From the NCBI RefSeq assembly GCF_900114995.1, contig NZ_FOUX01000002.1, positions 744,001-808,000 of the forward strand: a stretch of 64,000 nt of DNA, in the 5' to 3' direction. The notes under the pieces were generated by a model. That model searched no databases, was not told the origin of the DNA, and saw only the letters and a list, made by a program, of their open reading frames with translations. Each line of letters begins with the position of its first letter. The stretch's first letter is position 1. The position numbers and the translations under genes are program-made. This document shows positions 53,240-63,156 of this stretch, piece after piece. The stretch comes from Chitinophaga sp. YR627. GTDB taxonomy: Bacteria > Bacteroidota > Bacteroidia > Chitinophagales > Chitinophagaceae.

Positions 53240-54796
53240 TTAATTCCAGCGGAAGTAATCAAAATCTGCATATCCCCCGGCCGTTTTAGTCGCGTAATTA
53301 AACAGCCCATATCTGTAGCCGATAAAATGAGGCAGCGTGTATTTCATTTGCAGCACCGTTCCGAATTTAACCCAGGATCGGCCATCCAGGCTATAATAAA
53401 AATACCCCTTATCAGTCAGTTCGCGGAAATCACAATCTGCTTTCAGATAAACAGTCTTTTGTTGTAAAGGTATACGCTCCTGCTCAACAGACTGACCATT
53501 TGCATTACTGACCATCACCAGGTAAGGGATATTCTTCTCCACCTTCACCCCTATCCAGGCATATTCTTTCTGAAATAAGGTCAACCCGGCACAATCACCG
53601 TCTTTCATATTTGTCGCGTCAAGCGCAGTCATACCTGAGCATTGAGGACCATATGTCCTTTGCGTGAGCATATTCCTGGCAAGGAACAAAGAAGTATCCA
53701 CACGGCCTGTAGTCAATCGCAGATAACCGGGACGTTGCTGCAATGACCACAGACTATTTGCAGGCTGATGATTCCATTGCCATGCATATGGCAATACACG
53801 GTCACCTTTTTTCCTGTTGAATTCATCTGATACCACTATCTCTCCCATGATGCCTTTTGATGCAGGTAAGTCCAGGGAATCCGGCACTACGCCATTTACT
53901 CCCAGTACCGGCCAGCCATCCGCCCAATGCACAGGCGCCCAGTAAGGGATCCTTCCAACAGCTCCAAAATCCCGGAAAAGATAGGTATACCATTTCCCAT
54001 CCGGTGTACTGATCAATCCTCCCTGTGCAATACCTCTGTCCTGCAATGCCACACGTCCTTCATAGGGACCTGTGATCTTATCCGCCCGGTGAACAGTCAC
54101 CGTACGCATACCACCCTTAGGCCAGCAGATATTAAACAGATAATACCAGCCATCGATCTTAAATAACTGAGACCCTTCTGCCGGCAGACCTATATTCGGT
54201 CCGGCAGGCGCACTCGCGTTTTCAATGATCACCTGACTTTCTGTACCCGGCTTAATACCCGCAGCATCACCATTTAACTCAGTCAGCATGATCTTTCCAC
54301 TACCATATACCATATAGACCTTTCCGTCATCATCAAAGAACAGGGAATGATCATGCAGCATCGGTGTAAAGGAGGCCTTCTTCCACGGTCCTTTCTCTAT
54401 ATCCTTCGTAGTATATACATACGTCTTATGAGTAGTGCCGCAGAAGGTGGTCAGATAAAAAACACCATTATGATAGCGAAGACTGCTCGCCCAGGACCCA
54501 CTCCCATAAGCACTCTTTCCATTATCCAGGTTAAGCGCATCCACCTCATCCAGTACATCATACGCATAACCCAGCATCTGCCAGTTGACAAGATCAGTGG
54601 ATTTCATAATGGGAACACCAGGTGCCATGTGCGTCGTCGTACTACTCATGTAATAGGTATCTCCGACCCTGATCATAGCCAGGTCAGGTACATCCGCATA
54701 AATAATGGGATTTACAGCCTTATCGGGTGTTTTTGCTTGCGCATATCCTGACAGACATGCCAGTGTAAAAGCTGTCAGTAAAACCAGCGATTTCAT
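53240..54796 (-). CDS. GH43-family glycoside hydrolase (beta-xylosidase/arabinofuranosidase type)
   Basis: A 518-aa exported enzyme (signal to about residue 21, SGYAQA). A five-bladed beta-propeller (about 28-310) has likely base D38 in ADVPDLAMIRVGDTYY, pKa-setting D149 in LHDHSLFF and acid E207 in PAEGSQLFKIDG. The C-terminal ~190 residues form a beta-sandwich of the concanavalin/GH43_C2 type, seen in family 43 xylosidases. Probably removes xylose or arabinose from xylan or pectin side chains. No SusCD genes are next to it. Confidence 0.88.
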   Translation of the reverse strand: MKSLVLLTAFTLACLSGYAQAKTPDKAVNPIIYADVPDLAMIRVGDTYYMSSTTTHMAPGVPIMKSTDLVNWQMLGYAYDVLDEVDALNLDNGKSAYGSGSWASSLRYHNGVFYLTTFCGTTHKTYVYTTKDIEKGPWKKASFTPMLHDHSLFFDDDGKVYMVYGSGKIMLTELNGDAAGIKPGTESQVIIENASAPAGPNIGLPAEGSQLFKIDGWYYLFNICWPKGGMRTVTVHRADKITGPYEGRVALQDRGIAQGGLISTPDGKWYTYLFRDFGAVGRIPYWAPVHWADGWPVLGVNGVVPDSLDLPASKGIMGEIVVSDEFNRKKGDRVLPYAWQWNHQPANSLWSLQQRPGYLRLTTGRVDTSLFLARNMLTQRTYGPQCSGMTALDATNMKDGDCAGLTLFQKEYAWIGVKVEKNIPYLVMVSNANGQSVEQERIPLQQKTVYLKADCDFRELTDKGYFYYSLDGRSWVKFGTVLQMKYTLPHFIGYRYGLFNYATKTAGGYADFDYFRWN

Positions 54797-54935
54797 ATCG
54801 TGTCGTTATTTACAGATTCGGGAGACCAGACGGATTTATTTTATCGCCAGACAATGCACTATCTCCATACCGTGGAACTGTAAAATACGAAAATAAATTA
54901 ACTGTATATCTGACATATAATTATAGCGGGGCATT

Positions 54936-56318
54936 TTATTTCCATCCACCACCCAGGGATTTATACAGGGCAACAACCGCTTCCAGTTGCTGTAGTTTGT
55001 CATTTACCTGATTCAACTGCGCACTCAGCAGACTTTGCTGCGCTGTCAGCACTTCTGTATAATTGGCAAAACCATAACGCACCAATTGCTGGGTATAGGA
55101 TACGGACTTATCCAGGTTCACCAGCTGACTATCTCTCACATTCGTCTTCTGCATAGAGGCCTGATAAGCATACAAGGCATTAGATACCTCTCTCCCGGAA
55201 CTTAATAATACATTCTGAAAATTCAGCAATGCCTGTTGCTGTTGTTCCCGTGCCGCTTTCAATCTTGTCTTGTTAGCACCCTGACTGAAAACAGGCTGAG
55301 TCAATCCGGCAACAAGACTACTGATCCATGAACCAGGACTCCATAGTTTATCCACCGTCAGATAACCTCCGGAAGCTGACAATGTCAGTGAAGGATAGAA
55401 ATAAGCGCGCGCTACATTTACCTGTTCGAAATAATACCTGAAATTCAATTCTGCTGCCTGTACATCTGGTCTATTGGACAACAACTGTGCGGGCACTCCT
55501 GTAGATAACATAGACAAGGGCTGTTCTGCAGATAATACCGCTCTTTGCACCGGAGCAGGCACTCTTCCCAGCAACTGATTCAGCGCATTCTCCGTTTCCC
55601 TGACAGATCTTTCCAGATCAGGTATCGTCGCAGCCACCGCATACTTACTCGCTTCACTCTGTACAATAGCAGCTCCCGTCACAATATCCGATTGCTTCAG
55701 CTCCTTCATCACATTCACTGTCGTCTGCCAGTTGCGGACACTCTCCTGTGTATAATACAGCTGTCTGTCCAGCGCCAGCAACTGATAATAGTAAGTGGCA
55801 ATATCCGCTACCAAACCAGTCTGCACGGCTCTTGCATTCGCATCTGCCTGTAATAAAGCCGCCAGACTGGCTTGCTTACTACTCCGCAGTTTACCCCATA
55901 TATCCGCCTCCCAGCTGGCGCCTGCCAGTACTTCAAAGCGGTTCACAGACGCATTATTACCAGCAATGGCCGCATCTGAAGCGCCATTAATGGTCGCAGT
56001 TGCCCCTACATTTACAGATGGCAGAAATGCCATATTGCTTTGCGCCAGATAAGCCTGTGCCTGTCTTACCCTGGAATAGGCCGTCTGTAAATCAAGGTTA
56101 TTCGAAATACCCGTCGTAATCAGTTGTTGCAATAGCGTATCTGTAAATACTTCCTTCCAGTGCAGGTCGGCGATATTGGCAGTATCCGCAGGTCTATCCC
56201 TGTACAGATCAGTAGCTGGTCCCGCAGGGCCAGCATAAGGCGGCCTCACCTTACAGGAAAACAACCCTGTAAGCAGTATGATCGTAGCTACGCTATAGAT
56301 GCTAAACCTTCGTCTCAT
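54936..56318 (-). CDS. RND efflux outer-membrane factor (TolC/NodT family)
   Basis: A 460-aa lipoprotein (GLFSC, Cys about 22), OprM-like, with two OEP repeats (helical barrels) in the order expected: RQAQAYLAQSNMAFLPSVNV in the first and LLSNRPDVQAAELNFRYYFEQVNVARAYFYPSLTL in the second. Forms the outer-membrane exit channel of the tripartite pump. It is the last gene of the operon, 20 bp after the RND permease. Confidence 0.93.
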   Translation of the reverse strand: MRRRFSIYSVATIILLTGLFSCKVRPPYAGPAGPATDLYRDRPADTANIADLHWKEVFTDTLLQQLITTGISNNLDLQTAYSRVRQAQAYLAQSNMAFLPSVNVGATATINGASDAAIAGNNASVNRFEVLAGASWEADIWGKLRSSKQASLAALLQADANARAVQTGLVADIATYYYQLLALDRQLYYTQESVRNWQTTVNVMKELKQSDIVTGAAIVQSEASKYAVAATIPDLERSVRETENALNQLLGRVPAPVQRAVLSAEQPLSMLSTGVPAQLLSNRPDVQAAELNFRYYFEQVNVARAYFYPSLTLSASGGYLTVDKLWSPGSWISSLVAGLTQPVFSQGANKTRLKAAREQQQQALLNFQNVLLSSGREVSNALYAYQASMQKTNVRDSQLVNLDKSVSYTQQLVRYGFANYTEVLTAQQSLLSAQLNQVNDKLQQLEAVVALYKSLGGGWK

Positions 56319-56338
56319 AATTCCACGACATAAATACG

Positions 56339-59300
56339 TTAATGCATCGCCGGCTGCTGTATCACCGGCTTTTTGATCTTTTCCTGGATGGTCTGGAAGA
56401 TGATAAACAGTGTCGGCGTGATAAACAATCCGAACAATGTACCAACCAGCATTCCTCCCACAGCGCCTGTACCAATCGAGTTATTACCATGTGCACCGGC
56501 GCCTGTCGCCAGCATCAGCGGGATCAATCCAAGTATAAAGGCAAAAGAGGTCATCAGTATGGGTCTCAGACGCGCCTTCGCACCTGCTATCGCTGCCTCT
56601 GGAATCTCCATACCCTGCTTTCTTCTTTCCAGCGCATACTCCACGATCAAGATCGCGTTCTTCGCTAACAGGCCAATCAGCATGATCAGTGTGATCTGTA
56701 AATAAATGTTATTGCTGATGTTGAACATCCATGCAAACAGGAATGCGCCCGCAATACCCACAGGCACTGTGAATAAAATAGCCAGTGGCAGTATATAACT
56801 TTCATACTGCGCACTCAGCAGGAGATATACAAAAACAAGACAAAGCAGGAAGATGAAAACAGATTGCGACTGACCCGACAATTCCTCTCTGATGATACCG
56901 GAATATTCATATCCATAACCGGCAGGCAAAGCCTGTGCGGCTACTTCTTTAATCGCCTGAATAGCCTGTCCGGAACTATAACCATTGTTCGGCGCCCCGT
57001 TAACACTGATAGAGGTGAATAAATTGAAACGGGTGATCGTCTGCGGACCATAATCCTGTGTCAACGTCACAAACTCTGTGACAGGCACCATTTGACCGTT
57101 GGGTGTACGGACAAAGACCGCATTCAGACTCTCCGGCGTCATCCTGAATTGCGGGTCCGCCTGTACCATCACCCGGTATTGTTGCCCGAACTCATTGAAG
57201 TTAGACGCATAGATCCCTCCGAAATACCCCTGCATGACACCGGTAATGTCTGTTACATCCAATCCGGCCTCTTTTACCTTAGCAACATTCACATTCATCA
57301 GGTATTGCGGAAAGTTCGGATTGAAAGCAGTCGTGGCAAACTGGATCTCCGGACGTTGGTTTAAGGCACTCAGAAAGTCCTTGCTGATCTTATAAAACTT
57401 AGCGATATCCCCACCCGTCTTATCCTGCAACTGAAAAGAGAATCCATTGGAAGTACCAAAGCCCTGTATCGTAGGAGGCGCAAAGAACTTGATCTCTGCT
57501 TCCGTAATATTCGCGGTTCTGGCAAATAACTCCTTCGTAATAGCCTGCGCGTCTCTTTTCCGTTTGGCCCATGGCTTCAGACGCGCCACCACCGTTGCAT
57601 AGTTATTACCATTACCTGATAAAGGTCCGCGTCCCGTTACAGCCAGGATATTATTCACCTCTGGTATCGTACGCACAATGGCTTCTACTTTCCGGGTAAC
57701 TGCATCCGTTCTTTCCAGCGAAGCATCTGGCGGCAGACTGATATTACAACTGATAGAACCCAGGTCCTCATTAGGCACAAACCCTTTCGGCGTACTGTAT
57801 GCCAGTACCGCCAGCAAGGCAACAAAGGATAATAGTAAGGTGATCGGTATCCATTTCCTCCTGCTAAAGAAGCCGATCGCACGACCATACTTTTCACTCA
57901 TCTTCTCAAAAGAAGTATTAAACGCGATATAGAACCCGGATAACAGACTGCGTTTAACAGTCCCCTCCTGGTGTGGTCGCAGGAAGATGGCACACAACGC
58001 CGGACTTAAAGTCAGCGCATTGATCGCAGATAAAACAATAGCGATCGCCAGTGTCAACCCGAATTGTTTATAAAACACGCCGGAAGAACCACCGATAAAA
58101 CTCACCGGTATAAATACGGCCGACATCACCAGCGTAATGGAAATGATCGCACCTGATATTTCACCCAATGCATCCACACTCGCCTGCTTAGCAGAATGAT
58201 AATTACTATCCAGCTTTGCATGTACCGCCTCTACCACCACAATGGCATCATCCACTACAATACCGATGGCCAGGATCAGCGCAAATAAGGTCAGCAGGTT
58301 GATGGTGAACCCCAGTATATTCAGAAAGAAAAAAGTACCAATGATCGCTACCGGCACAGATATGGCCGGAATAAGCGTAGAACGGAAGTCCTGCAGGAAT
58401 ACAAATACCACCAGGAATACCAGTATAAACGCTTCAAATAAGGTATGCAACACCTTATCAATAGACGCCGTCAGAAAGTCATCCACATTCTGCATCACCA
58501 CATAGTGGATACCATTCGGAAAGGATCTGGAAGCTGTTTCCATCGCCTGCAAAGTCTCATTGATCACGGCCCGGGCATTCGATCCTGCTACCTGGGCCAC
58601 GTCGATAGAAACAGAGTTTAATCCATTCGTCCGGGTATTATTGAAATAACTGAGCGCACCCAGTTCCACCCGTGCAATATCCTTCAGCCGTAACAGGCGG
58701 CTACGCGAATTAGACCTGATGATAATATCGCCAAACTGCTGCGGCGACACCAGCGTTCCCGGATACCGTATCACATATTGAAATGCCTGACCGGAACGCT
58801 CTCCAAACTGTCCGGGAGCTGCCTGTATATTCTGTTCTGCCAGTGCCGCTGTCACATCTGCCGGTACCAGACCATAAGAAGCCATTACCTGAGAATTCAA
58901 CCATATGCGCATGGCATAGGTCATCTGTCCGGGAGAAGAAGCATCTCCTACACCCTGAATACGTTTTATAACAGGTAAAATATTGATCTCAGAATAACTT
59001 TGCAGAAAACTCTGATCATAGGCAGGATTGTCAGTATACAAAGAAAATATCAGTACAGTGCTGGTCTGCTTTTTCTGCACCGTTACACCCGCCCTGGTTA
59101 CTTCCTGTGGTAACAATGGCGTTGCTCTTGACACCGCATTCTGCACATTCACCGCCGCCATATTAGGATCGCTACCGATCTTAAAACTGACGGTAATATT
59201 CGCGGATCCATCATTCCCGGCAGTAGAGGTGATATAATCCATATTCTCTACCCCGTTGATCTGCTGTTCAAGCGGCACAATCACACTTTTCAGTACGACG

Positions 59301-59464
59301 TCCGCATTCGCCCCACTATAAGAGGCCTGTACCTGAATGGTAGGCGGTGCTATGTCCGGATACTGTGATACTGGCAATGACACCATCCCAAGTATCCCCA
59401 GCGTCACAATAATAATTGACACCACTGTTGATAATACCGGCCGTTCTATGAATTTCCCCAACAT
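56339..59464 (-). CDS. RND multidrug efflux permease (AcrB/HAE1 family)
   Basis: A 1041-aa inner-membrane proton antiporter with 12 transmembrane helices. Starts MLGKFIERPVLSTVVSIIIV. The proton-relay pair is seen in GIVVDDAIVVVEAV near residue 405, and the later helix carries LLAKNAILIVEYAL (conserved Lys). Periplasmic pore and docking domains lie in between with full length. Substrates probably include dyes, detergents or antibiotics; specificity is not predictable. Second gene of the operon. Confidence 0.95.
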   Translation of the reverse strand: MLGKFIERPVLSTVVSIIIVTLGILGMVSLPVSQYPDIAPPTIQVQASYSGANADVVLKSVIVPLEQQINGVENMDYITSTAGNDGSANITVSFKIGSDPNMAAVNVQNAVSRATPLLPQEVTRAGVTVQKKQTSTVLIFSLYTDNPAYDQSFLQSYSEINILPVIKRIQGVGDASSPGQMTYAMRIWLNSQVMASYGLVPADVTAALAEQNIQAAPGQFGERSGQAFQYVIRYPGTLVSPQQFGDIIIRSNSRSRLLRLKDIARVELGALSYFNNTRTNGLNSVSIDVAQVAGSNARAVINETLQAMETASRSFPNGIHYVVMQNVDDFLTASIDKVLHTLFEAFILVFLVVFVFLQDFRSTLIPAISVPVAIIGTFFFLNILGFTINLLTLFALILAIGIVVDDAIVVVEAVHAKLDSNYHSAKQASVDALGEISGAIISITLVMSAVFIPVSFIGGSSGVFYKQFGLTLAIAIVLSAINALTLSPALCAIFLRPHQEGTVKRSLLSGFYIAFNTSFEKMSEKYGRAIGFFSRRKWIPITLLLSFVALLAVLAYSTPKGFVPNEDLGSISCNISLPPDASLERTDAVTRKVEAIVRTIPEVNNILAVTGRGPLSGNGNNYATVVARLKPWAKRKRDAQAITKELFARTANITEAEIKFFAPPTIQGFGTSNGFSFQLQDKTGGDIAKFYKISKDFLSALNQRPEIQFATTAFNPNFPQYLMNVNVAKVKEAGLDVTDITGVMQGYFGGIYASNFNEFGQQYRVMVQADPQFRMTPESLNAVFVRTPNGQMVPVTEFVTLTQDYGPQTITRFNLFTSISVNGAPNNGYSSGQAIQAIKEVAAQALPAGYGYEYSGIIREELSGQSQSVFIFLLCLVFVYLLLSAQYESYILPLAILFTVPVGIAGAFLFAWMFNISNNIYLQITLIMLIGLLAKNAILIVEYALERRKQGMEIPEAAIAGAKARLRPILMTSFAFILGLIPLMLATGAGAHGNNSIGTGAVGGMLVGTLFGLFITPTLFIIFQTIQEKIKKPVIQQPAMH

Positions 59465-59470
59465 ATCCCT

Positions 59471-60619
59471 TTAGTTTCCTTTGTTCAGCGTTGAATCCAC
59501 ATATACCTGCGGCTTTATCGTCAGTCCCTCGCGCAGATTACTGATACCATCTGCGACTACCCTGTCACCGCGTTTCACACCGCCGGTCACCACGTAATAA
59601 TTCCGGTAGATATTACCGGTATTGACCTCGACAGAATTCACCTTGTTGTCTTTATCTACCACATAAGCGAATAACTTACCCTGTATCTGGTAAGTCGCTT
59701 TTTGGGGTATCAGCAATGCGGTATCTATCTGCTGCGACATGCGTACGACTGCGCTGCTGCCACTTCGGACCAATCCATCAGGATTGGAAAAGGTAGCCCG
59801 CATATTCACTGCGCCTGTCTCTGCGTTGATCAATCCACTTGCGGTTTCCACTTTCCCATCCAGCGGGAATACCGTCCCATTGGCCAATACAAGTTTCACA
59901 GGCGGCAAAGCCGCCAGCTTCTGTTGCATCGTCTCTCCTTTTGATGCAAGAAAGAAGTCAAGTCCCTGTTTCTCATTAATGGAGAAGTAGGCATAAATAC
60001 TGGTGATATTGGATACGGTTGTCAACGGATCTGTAGTCGTTCCGGAGATCAGGCTTCCTATTTTATAAGGCAGGATGCCGATCACACCATCTACAGGGCT
60101 GGAAATAGTCGTATAACTCAGATTGATCCGCGCATTGTTCAGAGCAGCCTTTGCCTGTGCCAATGCAGCTCTTTTTGCTTCCAGTGTATATTGGGCAGAT
60201 TCCAGTTCGAAGTGACTGATTATATCCTGCTTCACCAGCGGCTCAACTTTATTCACCTGCATCTGTGCGGCGTTTACATCTGCCACAGCGATCTTGATAT
60301 TCGCCTCTGCTGTACGCACGTTCTCCTCATATTGAGGCGCACTGATGCGAAACAGCAATTGCCCTTTGTGCACCGTAGCGCCCTCATCCACATAAATACC
60401 ATCTACATATCCGTCGATCTTAGGTCTTATTTCAACGTTTTGTATACCCTGAATCGTTGCAGGATAATCGGTGTAAACCGTTGCATTTGCCGGCTCCAGT
60501 GAGATGACAGGATAACCTTGTACCACTGATTTTTCTGTAGTTGTATTCTTTCCTTTACATGCGGCGAGGAAGATAAAAGCTGTAAGCAAAAGCAATCTGC
60601 TGTTTAAAATATCCATCAT
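59471..60619 (-). CDS. RND efflux periplasmic adaptor (AcrA/MFP family)
   Basis: A 382-aa lipoprotein (FLAAC, Cys about 20). Barrel-sandwich lipoyl halves (VEIRPKIDGYVDGIYVDEGATVHKGQLLF and the later SSPVDGVIG) flank an alpha-hairpin (about 90-160), followed by beta-barrel and membrane-proximal domains. It joins the permease to the outer-membrane factor. ATG 60619 or 60616 is the start; the GTG at 60625 is unlikely. First gene of a three-gene operon, with a variant -7 box TAGCTTCG at 60647-60654. Confidence 0.93.
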   Translation of the reverse strand: MMDILNSRLLLLTAFIFLAACKGKNTTTEKSVVQGYPVISLEPANATVYTDYPATIQGIQNVEIRPKIDGYVDGIYVDEGATVHKGQLLFRISAPQYEENVRTAEANIKIAVADVNAAQMQVNKVEPLVKQDIISHFELESAQYTLEAKRAALAQAKAALNNARINLSYTTISSPVDGVIGILPYKIGSLISGTTTDPLTTVSNITSIYAYFSINEKQGLDFFLASKGETMQQKLAALPPVKLVLANGTVFPLDGKVETASGLINAETGAVNMRATFSNPDGLVRSGSSAVVRMSQQIDTALLIPQKATYQIQGKLFAYVVDKDNKVNSVEVNTGNIYRNYYVVTGGVKRGDRVVADGISNLREGLTIKPQVYVDSTLNKGN

Positions 60620-60753
60620 GTCCACTGTTTAATAATCTATTGAACACGAAGCTAGACGGGAATTCTGAATAGATTTTGAGGAAACTTTTGAGGGTCATGA
60701 TTTTAACAATACAAGCCATAATATTAACAAAGGGTTCACAGTCCTCTACCTAT

Positions 60754-60791
60754 AAAATAAAGCTGGCCTGACATCTCTGCCAGGCCAGCTT
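60754..60791 (-). terminator. Terminator of the SusD-TlpA operon
   Basis: A perfect 11-bp stem, AAGCTGGCCTG (60760-60770) with CAGGCCAGCTT (60781-60791), has a 10-nt loop. On the minus strand it is followed by TTATTTTA. It closes the transcript of the gene at 60827 and separates it from the efflux operon. Confidence 0.82.
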
Positions 60792-60826
60792 GCTGATATC
60801 GCGGATCATATCCGGTTATCTGTCAT

Positions 60827-61960
60827 TTACATAGCGAAAGTCTCTTTTAATTTCTTATCCAGCTCCTCTCCCCTCAGATTCTTTGCAATGATCTTCCCTT
60901 CGGGATCCAGCAGGAAATTCTGCGGAATCGCACGTATACCATACTCTTCAGCTGTCGGACTCTTCCAGTATTGCAGATCGGATACCTGTAACCAGGTGAG
61001 TCCATCGTCTTTGATCGCTTTTATCCAGGCACTCTTTGATGGTCCTTTGTCCAGCGAAACACCCAGTACTTCAAATCCATGAGACTTGTACTTGTTATAC
61101 GCTTCCACAACTGCCGGGTTTTCTGCCCTGCATGGTCCACACCAGGAAGCCCAGAAATCGATCAGTACATATTTACCTTTCAGAGAAGAAAGTTTGATCA
61201 CATTCCCCGCTGTATCCGGCAAAGCTATTTCCGGAGCCATTTTACCAATAGCAGTACGGGAGATCTTTACAAGATACTGACTGTATTTCTTCCCCGGCAC
61301 GGACGTTTTAATCGCTTTTGACAGTCCTTCAAACAGTGGCTGCACCATTTCATATTGCGGTACGGCGCCACCATAATCCTGTATGGTATGCAGACTTACA
61401 ATTGAATTCGGATGACGCTGAATGAAATCCAGCTGTATCGCCTTTTTAGCTTTATCGTTGGCTTCATCTGCTGCATCCATTTCTTTCCTGAAGGTATCTG
61501 ATTGACGCTCCTCTGCTGTAGCGCTACTATATCTTGTATAGAGCGTCATACGCTCCTTTTCCACAGGATCCAGTGCCTTACGCAACTCAACATAGGCATC
61601 GTTGATGGCAGAACCCTTAACACCCGATCTGGCAATGGAATCGGCCGGTAGCATTGTACGCTCACCCGGTTCAAGATAGATATTCAGTTTATCCTGGCCT
61701 TTCATTTCACGCATTGTTTTACCATCATGACTGATAATAACAGTAGCCGTAACAGGGTATTCCAGTTTACCGCTGAACACGAAGTTACCAGCGGTAATAT
61801 CCGTAGAATCCAGGGTAGTTTTGCTATTGTAACTGTACAGGAGGTAAGCTCTTGCCGGTTTTTCCAATGCGCCTACTTTCCCTGACAGTTTGAAGGGCTT
61901 CTCCTGTGCAAGCAGCATACCAGGCACACAAAGGAGTGCTGTTGTGAATATTCTTTTCAT
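60827..61960 (-). CDS. TlpA-like thiol-disulfide oxidoreductase with DUF4369 domain
   Basis: A 377-aa exported protein (signal after MLLAQ, about 19). The N-terminal ~240 residues are a DUF4369-type beta/alpha domain (FKLSGKVGALEKPARAYLLY). A thioredoxin fold carries WCGPC (W273, C274, C277) and the cis-proline near IPQNF. Periplasmic or surface reductase, commonly encoded next to SusCD-like genes in Bacteroidota. The close neighbour at 61974 is a paralog. Last gene of the operon. Confidence 0.88.
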   Translation of the reverse strand: MKRIFTTALLCVPGMLLAQEKPFKLSGKVGALEKPARAYLLYSYNSKTTLDSTDITAGNFVFSGKLEYPVTATVIISHDGKTMREMKGQDKLNIYLEPGERTMLPADSIARSGVKGSAINDAYVELRKALDPVEKERMTLYTRYSSATAEERQSDTFRKEMDAADEANDKAKKAIQLDFIQRHPNSIVSLHTIQDYGGAVPQYEMVQPLFEGLSKAIKTSVPGKKYSQYLVKISRTAIGKMAPEIALPDTAGNVIKLSSLKGKYVLIDFWASWCGPCRAENPAVVEAYNKYKSHGFEVLGVSLDKGPSKSAWIKAIKDDGLTWLQVSDLQYWKSPTAEEYGIRAIPQNFLLDPEGKIIAKNLRGEELDKKLKETFAM

Positions 61961-61973
61961 CCTGAAATTTTGA

Positions 61974-63146
61974 TCAGTTATTAAATATCTTTTCTAACTC
62001 TTTTCCGATCTGGTCACCATCTCCCATATCTCGTGCAAGAATCTTTCCGTCTGGACCAATGATCAGTTTTGTCGGCAAAGCAGTAACGCCATATTTGATA
62101 GTGATATCGCGGGGATTAGGTTGGCGCTGCATCACCTTCTGTTGATCTACACCCGCCAGTACATGCCGCCAGATACCGATACCATCCTGTTCTATTGCTT
62201 TTTTCCAGGCAGCTTCCCGTCCATCATCAGAAGCAATACCAATGATCTCCAGTCCCTTTCCTTTATACTTGTTATACCATTCTATCAGGTGCGGATGACT
62301 ATGACGACAAGGCACACACCAGGAAGCCCAGAAATCCAGTATCACATATCTGCCTTTGAAATCTGATAATGACAGTTGTTTACCATCAATATCACGCACG
62401 CTGAAATCAATCGCCTGTTGTCCGGGAGCCCCTGCTTCCATTCCCCGGAGTGTTTCTCCGATCGCCTTTCCTAACAGACCATGCTGCTCGGCAGGAGTAA
62501 ATAGGTCATACACTTTCCTGATCTCTGCCGTACTGTAAAAAGGCATATAAAAATTCAGATAGTACTGCGTCACATACGAATGCGGATGTTCCAACATAAA
62601 CGCGTAATACGTTTTATTACGCTGCTCCTGCAACTTGTCTATTTCAGCACGTTGTACTCTTTTAGCCGCCGTATCTGTTGTTTGCTTAAGTGCAGTCCGT
62701 AAAGCTGTACTCTGATCATCTATAGGCTTCAGCATACCCTCCAGTGTTTCAGATTCCTGCTGGGTTTTAGAACCGCTTAATACAAGCGTTTGCAGCGCTG
62801 TAGCATCACCTGTGATTTTCATGGCAGCCGGTTCTATGAAAAACACCCTGTAGTCTTTACCTGACTGTACATGTTTATCTGTTGTCTGCTGCCCCTTAAA
62901 GACAAACGAGACAGACGCAGTACCCGGTCTGTTGATATTCCCCCTGATCGTAAACCGATGGTCTTTAACGGCCTTTACAACTACTACCTGTTTGTGTGCC
63001 GCATCAGTATATGCCCATCTCACACTGTCGGGATTACCGGCAGTCAATGTCCCTTCCAATACAAACTGTTTAGTTTTTTTCTGCGCAAAAGCTCCGCCTG
63101 CGGCACTGCATAATGCAGCCGCCAATAAGACATACTGTATTTTCAT
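61974..63146 (-). CDS. TlpA-like thiol-disulfide oxidoreductase with DUF4369-like domain
   Basis: A 390-aa exported protein (signal after GAFAQ, residue 22). The first ~235 residues form a DUF4369-type domain (FVLEGTLTAGNPDSVRW), followed by a thioredoxin fold with WCVPC (W276, C277, C280) and the cis-Pro region ALPTKLIIGP. The CVPC rather than CGPC dipeptide suggests a different redox potential from its paralog 13 bp downstream. Co-transcribed with the SusD-like gene. Confidence 0.88.
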   Translation of the reverse strand: MKIQYVLLAAALCSAAGGAFAQKKTKQFVLEGTLTAGNPDSVRWAYTDAAHKQVVVVKAVKDHRFTIRGNINRPGTASVSFVFKGQQTTDKHVQSGKDYRVFFIEPAAMKITGDATALQTLVLSGSKTQQESETLEGMLKPIDDQSTALRTALKQTTDTAAKRVQRAEIDKLQEQRNKTYYAFMLEHPHSYVTQYYLNFYMPFYSTAEIRKVYDLFTPAEQHGLLGKAIGETLRGMEAGAPGQQAIDFSVRDIDGKQLSLSDFKGRYVILDFWASWCVPCRHSHPHLIEWYNKYKGKGLEIIGIASDDGREAAWKKAIEQDGIGIWRHVLAGVDQQKVMQRQPNPRDITIKYGVTALPTKLIIGPDGKILARDMGDGDQIGKELEKIFNN

Positions 63147-63156
63147 GATGATCTTT